From an archaeon (GTDB lineage: Archaea > Nanobdellota > Nanobdellia > Woesearchaeales > GW2011-AR15), in assembly GCA_018671515.1 (NCBI GenBank), contig JABHHN010000005.1:1-45441 (forward strand): a stretch of DNA of 45,441 nucleotides, in the 5' to 3' direction. This document shows, piece by piece, positions 15,178-23,115 of the stretch (the stretch's first letter is position 1; every line of letters starts with the position of its first letter). A program made the translations under genes and the position numbers. The notes beneath the pieces were generated by a model, which was given only the letters and a program-made list of their open reading frames with translations, was not told where the DNA came from and made no database searches.

Positions 15178-16200
15178 TTATCCTTTGTTCAATAAAGTCC
15201 TCATATTTCCAATTATCACGTCAGTCATATCAGTTGTGCTAAGTGTTCCACCTAAATCTTTAGTTGTTTTTCCTTCACTAATAGTTTTTAACACTGAATC
15301 TTCAATAATCTTTGCATATTTTACTTCTCCAAGATTTTGCAACATAAATTTAGCAGCTAGAATCATTGCTGTTGCATTTGCTACATTTTTTCCAGCATAT
15401 TTTGGAGCACTTCCATGAACTGGTTCATATACACCAAAATTATTATCACCAATATTTCCTGAATATGCTAAACCAAGACCACCAACAAGCATTGAGCATT
15501 CATCACTTAATATGTCACCAAACATATTTGTTGTAATTATTACATCAAATATTTCGGGATTTTTTATTAGTTGCATTGTCATTGCATCCACTATTCTTTC
15601 ATCATATTCAATTTCAGGATATTCTTTTGAAATTTCTTGTGACATTCTTAAAAACATTCCGCATGTCTCTCTCATGACATTTGCTTTGTGGACAAATGTT
15701 GCTTTTTTTCGTCCATTCTTTTTTGCAAGTTCTAGACCATATCTAATTATTCTTTCACATCCGGTTTTTGTAAAGACTCTTTCTGTAATTACTCTATTTC
15801 CACCATCTTCGACTCTTTCAATTCCAGAATATAATCCTTCTGTATTTTCTCTTACAACAATTATATCAATTCCTTCTCTTGAAATAGATGTGGGGAATGT
15901 CTTGCAAGGTCTTACATTTGCATAAAGATTAAGTCTTTTTCTAAGAGTAACAATAGGAGATTTGTAACCAGGAATATTTGGAGGAGTTGTCACAGCACCA
16001 AAAAGTGCAGAATCAGAATTTTTAACAAGTTCAACTGTTTTATCTGGAAGTGCTATTCCACTTTTTTGATATGTCTCATATCCAATATCTCCATGAACAA
16101 ATTCAAAATCTATTGGAAGTTCTTTTAGTACTTTGATACTCTCAGGCGCGACATCTTCTCCTATGCCTTCACCAGGTAAAACTGCTATTTTATATGTCAT
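15178..16200 (-). CDS. hicdh: Homoisocitrate dehydrogenase (isopropylmalate dehydrogenase family)
   Basis: The 340-aa beta-decarboxylating dehydrogenase has the family motifs VLPGEGIGEDVAPE, LRKRLNLYANVRP for substrate carboxylates, RENTEGLYSG with the catalytic Tyr, VHKANVMR with the catalytic Lys, and NMFGDILSDE for the metal. It oxidises homoisocitrate to 2-oxoadipate with NAD. Sequence alone does not separate it from 3-isopropylmalate dehydrogenase. The choice rests on the operon with lysS, lysT and lysU and on the absence of leucine-pathway genes here. It starts two bases after lysU. Confidence 0.83.
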   Translation of the reverse strand: MTYKIAVLPGEGIGEDVAPESIKVLKELPIDFEFVHGDIGYETYQKSGIALPDKTVELVKNSDSALFGAVTTPPNIPGYKSPIVTLRKRLNLYANVRPCKTFPTSISREGIDIIVVRENTEGLYSGIERVEDGGNRVITERVFTKTGCERIIRYGLELAKKNGRKKATFVHKANVMRETCGMFLRMSQEISKEYPEIEYDERIVDAMTMQLIKNPEIFDVIITTNMFGDILSDECSMLVGGLGLAYSGNIGDNNFGVYEPVHGSAPKYAGKNVANATAMILAAKFMLQNLGEVKYAKIIEDSVLKTISEGKTTKDLGGTLSTTDMTDVIIGNMRTLLNKG

Positions 16201-16202
16201 TA

Positions 16203-16754
16203 TTATTCACCATCATTATTATTTTTTATATTATTATTTTCATTATTTTTATTGTTTTCATTCTCTTTTTTTATGTGATTTATTAATCCATCATCTTTGA
16301 TTAATTGTAAAACAAATTCAGGATATTTTGATATTTTTATTTTATTATCGTTGTTGATTATTATTTCTCCGTTAACAAGGTCAATTTCAACATCATCTTC
16401 ATTTTTTATTGCGTCGACTGCTTCGTTAGATTCTATTACAGGAAGTCCTATGTTTATTGAATTTCTATAAAATATTCTTGCAAAAGATCTTGCAATAATT
16501 GCTTTTATTCCAGAATATTTTAAGCATTCAGATGCCTGTTCACGTGATGAACCGCATCCAAGATTTTTTCCTACAACTAATATTTGATGTGATTTAGCTT
16601 TATTTTTAAAATCAGGATCATATGTTTCCATTGCATATTTATGCATCTCTTCTTTTGGAATTTGAACATAAGTATATTTACCTGGCCAAATGACATCAGT
16701 ATTTATATCATCTGCATTAGATTTATATTTTAGTACTTTTCCACTTATTTTCAT
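16203..16754 (-). CDS. lysU: Homoaconitase small subunit
   Basis: The 183-aa protein is a LeuD/LysU-type swivel domain, with DDINTDVIWPGKYTYV at the N-terminus and LGCGSSREQASECLKYSGIKA in the core. The loop after the Gly-Lys-Tyr (YTYV) replaces the YLR or YLV motifs often quoted for homoaconitase and isopropylmalate isomerase, so specificity is not settled by that motif. It pairs with the LysT subunit. The last 22 residues are a low-complexity Asn/Lys/Glu tail that comes from ATT-rich repeats and is not part of the fold. Confidence 0.82.
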   Translation of the reverse strand: MKISGKVLKYKSNADDINTDVIWPGKYTYVQIPKEEMHKYAMETYDPDFKNKAKSHQILVVGKNLGCGSSREQASECLKYSGIKAIIARSFARIFYRNSINIGLPVIESNEAVDAIKNEDDVEIDLVNGEIIINNDNKIKISKYPEFVLQLIKDDGLINHIKKENENNKNNENNNIKNNNDGE

Positions 16755-16826
16755 TTTGATATTTATTTATAATTTTTTTATTTAATTTTTTTGTTACTAT
16801 TTTTTTCTTTTTTTAATAATTATTTT

Positions 16827-16887
16827 GGGCTTTGCCCTAACCTCGCCACAACTTTGTTGTGGCAATACTTAATTGCCAAAGGCAATT
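16827..16887. repeat. Three consecutive hairpins in the lysT-lysU gap
   Basis: GGGC-TTT-GCCC (16827-16837), GCCACAAC-TTT-GTTGTGGC (16845-16863) and AATTGCC-AAA-GGCAATT (16871-16887) follow within 61 bases, each with a three-base loop. They sit inside the 203-base gap between two subunit genes. No other gene-like content is visible in the gap. They may control relative expression or stability. Confidence 0.65.
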
Positions 16888-16957
16888 TATGGGGTTGAAT
16901 TGATTATGAAACTTTTTTGTAAATTTTATTTTTGTGTGTCTAATTTTATAATAATTA

Positions 16958-18214
16958 CTAACTATATTTTCTTGGGTCTGCTATTTTCCCTTCAATGCAA
17001 CTAGCAGCAACAGTTGCTGGACTTGCTAAATATACAAATGAATTAGGAGATCCCATTCTTCCTTTGAAATTTCGGTTTGATGATGAAATGCAGATTTTTT
17101 TATCAAGTAGAGTTGGTCCAATTGCACCAAAACATGGACCGCATGACGCAGTCATTATTTTTGCACCTGCTGTTTCAAGTATATTAAGTATTCCAAGTTC
17201 TTTTGCTTCATTCATTATTTCAATTGATGCAGGATATACATAAAGGCTAGTTCCATCTTTGATTTTTTTATCTTGCAATATATTTGCAGCAATTTGTAAA
17301 TCTTCAATTCTTCCATTTGTACAACTCCCTAGATATGCTTGGTCAATTTTTATTTCATCAATTTGATTTATTGATTTTATATTATCAACTTTATGAGGAA
17401 ATGCAATTTGTGGTTCTAGGTTTTCTACCTCTATATTTATTATTTTTTCAAAATTTGCATCTGGATCATTAAATATTGGATGATATTTTTCGTCAGTTTT
17501 TGATTCAATATATTCTTTAGTTTTATGATCAAATGTGCAGATTCCTGCTTTTGCTCCAAGTTCAACTGCCATGTTAGATAATGTCATCCTTGCTGATATA
17601 CTCATGTCTGAAATTGTTGTGCCTGTGAATTCCAGAGTTTTGTAAGTTGCACCTTCTGATTTAATCATATCGAGAAGTTTTAGTAAGATATCTTTTGAAT
17701 ATACTCCATTTGGTAATTTTCCATTTATGATTACTTTTATTGTTTCAGGAACTTTTAACCATATTTTTCCAGTTGCCCATATTCCTGCCATTTCAGTTCG
17801 ATTTATTGGGATACCAAGTGCGCCAAGACTTCCATATATTGTTGAATGTGAATCTGCACCCATTGTGATGCTTCCCGGAAGTACAAAACCTTTTTCTAAC
17901 ATTACTTGATGTGACACACCTGCTTTAGTATCAAAAAAATTTGTAATTTGTTGTTCTTTTACAAATTCTCTTGCTTCATCATGGTTTTTTTTGTGTTCTG
18001 GATTTTTTGCTGGGACTGTATGATCAAAAATAATTACAATCTTATCTTTATTCCATACTTTTTTAACTCCTGTATTCTTGAATTTTTTTATTATGAATGC
18101 AGAATTATCATGAGACATGACTCTATCTGGTTCTATAATTACTATGTCTCCTGGTTTTACATGATTTTTACCAGAATATTTCATTAATATTTTTTGACTT
18201 ATTGTGTATGGCAT
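16958..18214 (-). CDS. lysT: Homoaconitase large subunit
   Basis: The 418-aa protein has the aconitase-superfamily [4Fe-4S] ligands in LGSCTNGRIEDL and SCGPCFGAIGP, and the substrate and catalytic regions FDHTVPAK and MGADSHSTIYGSLGALGI. Its length matches archaeal LeuC/LysT proteins of about 420 aa. With LysU it isomerises homocitrate to homoisocitrate. It could in principle serve leucine synthesis as well. It starts 21 bases after lysS and shares its transcript, although a hairpin-rich gap separates it from lysU. Confidence 0.85.
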   Translation of the reverse strand: MPYTISQKILMKYSGKNHVKPGDIVIIEPDRVMSHDNSAFIIKKFKNTGVKKVWNKDKIVIIFDHTVPAKNPEHKKNHDEAREFVKEQQITNFFDTKAGVSHQVMLEKGFVLPGSITMGADSHSTIYGSLGALGIPINRTEMAGIWATGKIWLKVPETIKVIINGKLPNGVYSKDILLKLLDMIKSEGATYKTLEFTGTTISDMSISARMTLSNMAVELGAKAGICTFDHKTKEYIESKTDEKYHPIFNDPDANFEKIINIEVENLEPQIAFPHKVDNIKSINQIDEIKIDQAYLGSCTNGRIEDLQIAANILQDKKIKDGTSLYVYPASIEIMNEAKELGILNILETAGAKIMTASCGPCFGAIGPTLLDKKICISSSNRNFKGRMGSPNSFVYLASPATVAASCIEGKIADPRKYS

Positions 18215-18235
18215 TTGTCCTTGGTTTAGTTATAA

Positions 18236-19627
18236 TTATTTAGATTTACCATTGCTCTCGTGCTTTTTAAGAACAATTTTTGTACTTGTTGTTTTAATTC
18301 CTTGAACAGTTCTTAATTCTTCAATTAGTGTATTTAATTCTGCAGTATTCTGTACTTTTATATATGCTGAAATATCATGTTCCCCTGTAATTTCAAATAC
18401 ACTTTTTATATGCTTGAAATTTTTCAAATGTCTGACAACAGTTGTTGTATAAACTTCTGCTTCAACAGAGATAAGGATAAGTGCATTTATACCTTTAGGT
18501 ATAACATCTGATGTTCTATTTGTAACTTTTTCAGCTATTTCAATTATATCTGTATCATGAAGAATTTTTCTATCATCGCCAACATTTTTTATCTCTTCAA
18601 TGATTTTTCTTAATTCTTCATCATTTACTTCAATATCATAGTGTTCTAGTTTTGATAGAACTGCTCTTTTTCCAGTATATTTGTCTACGATGATTGTTCT
18701 TTCTCGTCCTATTAATGAAGGCTCAAAAGCTTCATATGTACTTGGATTCTTTAAGACTCCATCTGTATGGACTCCAGATTTATGTGAAAATGCATTTAAT
18801 CCAGTTATAGGATTATTATTTGGTATGAAAAACCCTGATGCTCTTTCTACATATTCAGAAACTTCCATTATATGTTCGATGTTATATTTTTCAAGTTTTT
18901 CAAGAATATGATAAGACATAATTGTTTCTGCTAAATCTGGAACACCAGTTCTCTCTCCTAATCCATTAACACAGACATGAATACAATTTGCACCAGCTCT
19001 TATTCCTGCCATTCCATTTGCAAGTGCAAGACCAAAATCATCATGGCAATGTAAATCCATTTCACAAGGTAGAATTGTATCTTTTAGTTTTTTTACTTTG
19101 TCATAAAAAATATGTGGTTGCATTATACCAAGTGTGTCTGCATAACTGATTCTGTCAGCTCCTGCGTTTATTGCAGCATTACATGCTCTAACTAGAAAAT
19201 CAAATTCAGTTCTAGTAGCATCTTCAGGTGTAAATCTTACTTTTAATCCAAGACTAACTGCATATTTAATGTGCTCTTCAATAATTTGAATTGCTTCATC
19301 TTCTGTCTTATAGACTTTTGTTTCAAGATGTATTTTTGATGTAGGATATAACACAACAACTCTATCGACTCCACATTCTTTTGCTTTGTCAATTCCTGGT
19401 TTTTTGGCTAATGAATGGGCTAAAATTTCTGCATTTAGATTTAATGATGCAATTTTTTTTATTGCTTCATATATCTTTGGAGAAACGCTTGGATCTCCTG
19501 CTTCAATCATATCAACTCCAATTTTGTCAAGGAGCTTTGCAATTTCAACTTTTTCATCCACTGTAAAATTTACATACGGTGTTTGTTCTCCATCTCTTAG
19601 TGTAGTATCTAGTATTTTAAGTTTCAT
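18236..19627 (-). CDS. lysS: Homocitrate synthase with a C-terminal RAM regulatory domain
   Basis: The 463-aa protein has the alpha-isopropylmalate/homocitrate synthase TIM barrel, with DTTLRDGEQTP at the start and LHCHDDFGLALANG plus VNGLGERTGVPDL for the metal. Residues about 375-455 (ILISVEAEVYTTTVVRHLK through GIKTTSTKIVLKK) form an Lrp/AsnC-type RAM domain in place of the LeuA allosteric domain. Such a domain can bind lysine, so feedback inhibition is likely. It condenses acetyl-CoA with 2-oxoglutarate. It has its own TATA box and palindromic operator upstream. Confidence 0.85.
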   Translation of the reverse strand: MKLKILDTTLRDGEQTPYVNFTVDEKVEIAKLLDKIGVDMIEAGDPSVSPKIYEAIKKIASLNLNAEILAHSLAKKPGIDKAKECGVDRVVVLYPTSKIHLETKVYKTEDEAIQIIEEHIKYAVSLGLKVRFTPEDATRTEFDFLVRACNAAINAGADRISYADTLGIMQPHIFYDKVKKLKDTILPCEMDLHCHDDFGLALANGMAGIRAGANCIHVCVNGLGERTGVPDLAETIMSYHILEKLEKYNIEHIMEVSEYVERASGFFIPNNNPITGLNAFSHKSGVHTDGVLKNPSTYEAFEPSLIGRERTIIVDKYTGKRAVLSKLEHYDIEVNDEELRKIIEEIKNVGDDRKILHDTDIIEIAEKVTNRTSDVIPKGINALILISVEAEVYTTTVVRHLKNFKHIKSVFEITGEHDISAYIKVQNTAELNTLIEELRTVQGIKTTSTKIVLKKHESNGKSK

Positions 19628-19646
19628 AGTGGACTCAGGAGATTAT

Positions 19647-19680
19647 AGAATATATAAAAACATAATGTTATTATGGTAAC
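19647..19680 (-). promoter_or_regulatory. lysS promoter and operator
   Basis: On the minus strand GTTACCATAATAAC (19667-19680) is an imperfect palindrome with intact GTTA and TAAC ends. It lies directly upstream of the TATA-like TTTTTATATA (about 19651-19660). The order and spacing match those at lysW. The lysS ATG follows at 19627. Confidence 0.65.
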
Positions 19681-19735
19681 AAATCAATATAAAATAAAAA
19701 TTAATTAAAAAATTTAGAAAAAAATTAATTTAGTT

Positions 19736-19900
19736 TCACTCTCCCCAATCTTCTTCTTCTTGAGGTGCAAGTTCTAGTTTAAGTGGTTGTAAATCGGTTA
19801 TTTCCAATTCTGCTCCGCAGTCTTGGCATGTAAGGATTTCTCCTACTTCAACAGTTTCTTTAATTTCAATATCTGCTCCACATTCTGGACATTCAGCCAT
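19736..19900 (-). CDS. lysW: LysW amino-group carrier protein, canonical copy
   Basis: This 54-aa gene is absent from the ORF track. The product MAECPECGAD... has two CxxC zinc pairs (CPEC and CQDC), an acidic globular domain and the signature EEEDWGE at the C-terminus, where the terminal Glu gamma-carboxylate carries the amino acid. GGAGGT lies 8 bases before the ATG at 19900; an earlier in-frame ATG is only two bases from GGAGGT and is too close. It has its own operator-bearing promoter and is followed by lysS after 108 bases. Confidence 0.93.
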   Translation of the reverse strand: MAECPECGADIEIKETVEVGEILTCQDCGAELEITDLQPLKLELAPQEEEDWGE

Positions 19901-19947
19901 AATCATTACCTCCGTACTATATTATTGAATTTTAGTTATTATGATGG

Positions 19948-19977
19948 TATTTAAAAATTATGTTATTGAAATAACAT
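19948..19977 (-). promoter_or_regulatory. lysW promoter and operator
   Basis: ATGTTATT-GA-AATAACAT (19960-19977) is an 18-bp perfect inverted repeat containing GTTA-N6-TAAC. On the minus strand it directly precedes the TATA-like TTTTTAAATA (about 19950-19959). The arrangement is the same as for lysS. It lies between the divergent lysW and ACT-protein genes. Confidence 0.7.
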
Positions 19978-20001
19978 TTAAAATTAAAAAATATTTAATA
20001 T

Positions 20002-20061
20002 TTACAATATTAATTGTAATATATTTTGTCACGAATTTAAACAAAATGTTTATAAAATAAC
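20002..20061 (+). promoter_or_regulatory. Promoter of the ACT-domain gene with two inverted repeats
   Basis: TTACAAT-ATTA-ATTGTAA (20002-20019) is an inverted repeat with 7-base arms. GTTTATAAAATAAC (20048-20061) is a degenerate version of the lysine operator and overlaps the TATA box TTTATAAAA. The ATG follows at 20081, about 20-30 bases after the TATA, implying a leaderless or very short leader. Binding there would block the gene's own promoter. Confidence 0.55.
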
Positions 20062-20080
20062 AATTTATTCTATCTTCACC

Positions 20081-20740
20081 ATGGTAACTATAAGTCATAT
20101 TGTTAAGAAGAAGATAGAAGGGAATCCACTAATTTTTGAATCATTATGTAATAAGATTGCGTCATATGCAAATTTGGCAGAATATCTACAACCATCAATT
20201 GAAGAAGAACTTGGAAAAGATGTAAGGCTTCCAGCAGTTGTGATGGCTATAAGAAGATATTCTGAAGGTCTTATAGAAAAAAACACTCTTAAATCAGATT
20301 TTAAGTTTGATACTGAGATTATTATGAAAACAGGACTTGTTGATGTTACAATAGAAAAGACTCCATCATCAATTGAAAAAATAAAGAAAATATATCAGGC
20401 AATTGATTTTGGTAAAGGGTATACACTAAATATTATTCAGGGAAATTATGAAATAACATTTGTTTTTTCAGATAAGTATGAAGATAAAATAATTAAAATA
20501 TTGGATGGTGAAAAAATCTTAAGTAGAGAAAAAGATCTTGTTTCTCTTACTATGTCATTTTCAAAGGAATTCTTATTTACTCCTGGAATTATTGCAACAG
20601 TAACAAGAAAGATTTTTTGGGAAGGAATTAACATATATGAAAATATTTCTACAATGACTGAGCTGATATATATAATTCATAAAAAAGATGTTTTAAAAGC
20701 ATATAAGGCACTTGAGAGTTTAGTTGAAGAAACTCAATAA
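20081..20740 (+). CDS. ACT-domain amino acid regulatory protein (COG2150-like), likely lysine regulator
   Basis: The 219-aa protein has an N-terminal helical part (residues 1-70, VKKKIEGNPLIFESLCNKIASYANLAEYLQ onward, possibly a helix-turn-helix) and a C-terminal ACT domain. The ACT part includes SKEFLFTPGIIATVTRKIFWEGINI and IYIIHKKDVLKAYKALESL, like the regulatory ACT of aspartokinases. It resembles archaeal COG2150 proteins annotated as regulators of amino acid metabolism. It is divergent from lysW, with palindromes in the shared region. I infer it binds lysine and the GTTA-N6-TAAC operators, but DNA binding is not proved by sequence. Confidence 0.75.
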   Translation: MVTISHIVKKKIEGNPLIFESLCNKIASYANLAEYLQPSIEEELGKDVRLPAVVMAIRRYSEGLIEKNTLKSDFKFDTEIIMKTGLVDVTIEKTPSSIEKIKKIYQAIDFGKGYTLNIIQGNYEITFVFSDKYEDKIIKILDGEKILSREKDLVSLTMSFSKEFLFTPGIIATVTRKIFWEGINIYENISTMTELIYIIHKKDVLKAYKALESLVEETQ

Positions 20741-20773
20741 GAGTTAAATATATGCATTAATTATAATTTTTTA

Positions 20774-21307
20774 TTGAAAAATAGAATTTATTTAAGAAAC
20801 AGGATAAATTGGGGTATTTTTAATATATTACCAATAATAAGTATATTATTATTATTGACGTCATTATATTATATGATTCGTTTGATTTTTGTTGGAGATA
20901 TAATAAGCTTCTTTATTTTTATTATGGGTTTGATTCCAGTCTTAATACTAAGCTATGGTTCATATCCAATAATTAGATCTTGGTCAGATAAAAAATCAGA
21001 CTTTGTAATTTCTAAAGAAGGAATCAAAATAAAAAAAACATTTTTGGAATGGAAGCAAATAAAGAGTATTAGTCTTAATACGAATAGAATGAAATCAAAA
21101 ATACCATATTATATGAAAAATTTTTCATTACCAACATTACAGGAGATTTATATTTTGGATAAAAAAGGAAAGGAATATTTTACTAACATAGATATTGATT
21201 ATTCTTTCAAAAAAAACAGGATTACAAATAATTATGTTAAGATAAGAGATGTATTAATTGATATGGATAAAATTGTTTTGATGAGTGACTGGGCTCAGAA
21301 AAGATAG
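20774..21307 (+). CDS. Two-helix membrane protein with PH-like C-terminal domain
   Basis: The 177-aa protein has two hydrophobic segments (about 14-38 and 43-66), then a soluble domain with the pattern SDFVISKEGIKIKKTFLEWKQIKSISL, typical of bacterial PH/YdbT-like folds in small membrane proteins. The start is a TTG with no ATG available nearby. It follows the ACT-protein gene by 33 bases and may be co-transcribed. No function is known to me. Confidence 0.65.
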   Translation: MKNRIYLRNRINWGIFNILPIISILLLLTSLYYMIRLIFVGDIISFFIFIMGLIPVLILSYGSYPIIRSWSDKKSDFVISKEGIKIKKTFLEWKQIKSISLNTNRMKSKIPYYMKNFSLPTLQEIYILDKKGKEYFTNIDIDYSFKKNRITNNYVKIRDVLIDMDKIVLMSDWAQKR

Positions 21308-21384
21308 TTAAACTTTTTTTTAAATTGTTTTAGATAAATATATTAAACATATTAAATATCTTTCATAGATTTGGGGTGATTTTA

Positions 21385-21867
21385 TTGGGTAAAAAATCAA
21401 GAAGAAAATTCAAATCAAAAGAAAATATTCAAAAAGTAATTGAAGAGGAAAAAAATAATTATACAAGGCCAAAACCTTCATTTAATGGTAAAAAATATAC
21501 ATCTTATTTAGTTATATTTGCATTAATTGTCAGTGCAGTTTTTTTAGTTAGATATGTAAATTCACTTCCTGGAAAACATGATTCATTTGCACAATGTGTT
21601 GTTGATTCTGGTTCAAAAATGTATAGTGCTTGGTGGTGCTCACATTGTAGAGAACAGAAAGCGTTGTTTGGAAAATCATTTAAAATAATTGAAAAAGGTG
21701 GAGCACATGTTGAATGTAGTCCAGATGGTACACAAACATTTTCTCAATATTGTATTGATCAAGGTGTTCAAGGAACACCAACATGGATGTCAGCAGATGG
21801 AGAAGTTTTAGGTAATAGAATGTCTCTAGAAGAATTATCATCTAAAACAAACTGTCCTTTAAATTAA
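21385..21867 (+). CDS. Membrane-anchored thioredoxin-like protein (VKOR-partner type)
   Basis: The product of about 160 aa has a Lys/Arg-rich cytoplasmic start, one membrane segment (LVIFALIVSAVFLVRYV) and a thioredoxin-like domain with WWCSHCREQK and a cis-proline QGTPTW. Extra cysteines (FAQCVV, VECSP, QYCID, NCPLN) resemble the thioredoxin domain found fused to vitamin K epoxide reductase homologues. It would catalyse disulfide exchange outside the cell. The TTG at 21385 is chosen because GGGGTGAT lies 4 bases upstream; the track's GTG lies within that site. No VKOR gene is in the window. Confidence 0.75.
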   Translation: MGKKSRRKFKSKENIQKVIEEEKNNYTRPKPSFNGKKYTSYLVIFALIVSAVFLVRYVNSLPGKHDSFAQCVVDSGSKMYSAWWCSHCREQKALFGKSFKIIEKGGAHVECSPDGTQTFSQYCIDQGVQGTPTWMSADGEVLGNRMSLEELSSKTNCPLN

Positions 21868-21870
21868 AAA

Positions 21871-21987
21871 TTAGCTTTTTACTTTTTTTTCTTTACAAGC
21901 TACACAATATAGTGATCCAGCATATTTTGGAAAGAATACTTTGCCACAAAGATGGCATTTTTTTCTCACTTTGTATAATTTTGCCAT
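21871..21987 (-). CDS. Zinc-ribbon micro-protein, 38 aa
   Basis: The short ORF encodes MAKLYKVRKKCHLCGKVFFP followed by KYAGSLYCVACKEKKVKS. The two CxxC pairs spaced 16 residues apart and the many basic residues suggest a zinc ribbon that may bind RNA or the ribosome. No ribosome site is visible, so translation may be leaderless. It lies tail-to-tail with the thioredoxin-like gene. Its length and regular metal pattern make chance unlikely, but no family name can be given. Confidence 0.6.
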   Translation of the reverse strand: MAKLYKVRKKCHLCGKVFFPKYAGSLYCVACKEKKVKS

Positions 21988-22030
21988 TTTTTTTTGAAAA
22001 AAGACTTCCATTATAAATCTTTCTTAATAA

Positions 22031-23041
22031 CTAGGTGAATTTAATATAATTGTCTTTAGATAAGTCATTTCTATATTCAGATTCTTCTTTTTCTTCGTTT
22101 TTTACTTTTTTTTCAAGAACTCTTGCAACACTTTCCTCTTCTTGAATTTCTAATTCATGCTTTGATTCTTCTTCCATTATAATTTTTCTATTTTTTTCTA
22201 TCTGTTCAATTTTTTCAAAGAATTCTTTTTCTTTTAGTGTTTTATCACAAAATTCTAAAATTTGATTTGAATAATCTTCAGATATTTTTTTAATTTTTGA
22301 CAATTCAGATAAAAGATTTTCAGAATTGATATCCTTGATATCCTTTGACATATTTTTTAATATTTTATTTTGTGATTCTATATGGACTAAAAAAGAATCA
22401 AATAAATTTTCAGATTTTATTTTTTCAATGAATTGTTCATCAAGTTTGATGTCTGATTCAATTTTTGATTCTTCTTTTAATTCATCTTTATCAATTTTAA
22501 TTTTTTCTTCAGTAAATTCTTCATCTTCTTGATCAAATGATTCGTGGAATAATTTTTCTTCTTTTTCTTCATTTATTAGTTCATCTTTATTTTCTTCTTC
22601 AAGTTTATCTATTATTTTTTCTTCTTTCTTATCAATTTTATAATCTTCTTCTATTCTTTTTTTTGTATCTTTAAATTCATCTTTTATTCTGACATTTAGA
22701 AGAAGAACATTAATTAGAGAAGTTTTTGTTTCATTGATGACATTATCTGAAATATTTTCAGCATTAAATAATTTAAAATTGTTGGAGATGGTATTAAAAT
22801 CTTCAATTTTTTTCTCTGTTAGTTTCAAACCTGTGTCAAGATCAGAAATAGATTCATTGATATCAGTTATTTCATCACTAATATCTTTTTGTAATTCATT
22901 TATTTCTTTCATCTCTTCTTCTCTGTCTTTATCTTCTCTTTTTAATTCTTTTTGTAGAGTTTTGTCTTCTTTTTTAAAAGGTCTTCCAAATGCTTTATCT
23001 GCACCAAGAATTCTTTTTATTGATTCAATTATCCAATTCAT
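22031..23041 (-). CDS. Long acidic coiled-coil protein
   Basis: The 336-aa protein is dominated by Glu, Lys and Asp with heptad-like spacing throughout and almost no Cys or aromatic residues. The first 20 residues (MNWIIESIKRILGADKAFG) are more hydrophobic and may form an amphipathic helix for membrane association. No enzyme motif is present. Such proteins often act as scaffolds or in cell shape, but nothing more precise can be said. It is divergent from the DASS transporter gene, 74 bases away. Confidence 0.6.
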   Translation of the reverse strand: MNWIIESIKRILGADKAFGRPFKKEDKTLQKELKREDKDREEEMKEINELQKDISDEITDINESISDLDTGLKLTEKKIEDFNTISNNFKLFNAENISDNVINETKTSLINVLLLNVRIKDEFKDTKKRIEEDYKIDKKEEKIIDKLEEENKDELINEEKEEKLFHESFDQEDEEFTEEKIKIDKDELKEESKIESDIKLDEQFIEKIKSENLFDSFLVHIESQNKILKNMSKDIKDINSENLLSELSKIKKISEDYSNQILEFCDKTLKEKEFFEKIEQIEKNRKIIMEEESKHELEIQEEESVARVLEKKVKNEEKEESEYRNDLSKDNYIKFT

Positions 23042-23115
23042 AGAATTATTATTGATGCTTTATATTATAACTTTTTCGGAAAAGTATTTAATTTCTAGAT
23101 GATTCATTTATTGCA

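Noticed and set aside
15140-15925. Two plus-strand ORFs opposite the dehydrogenase gene
   Set aside because: The minus-strand protein matches a known family over its full length, so these are antisense shadows.
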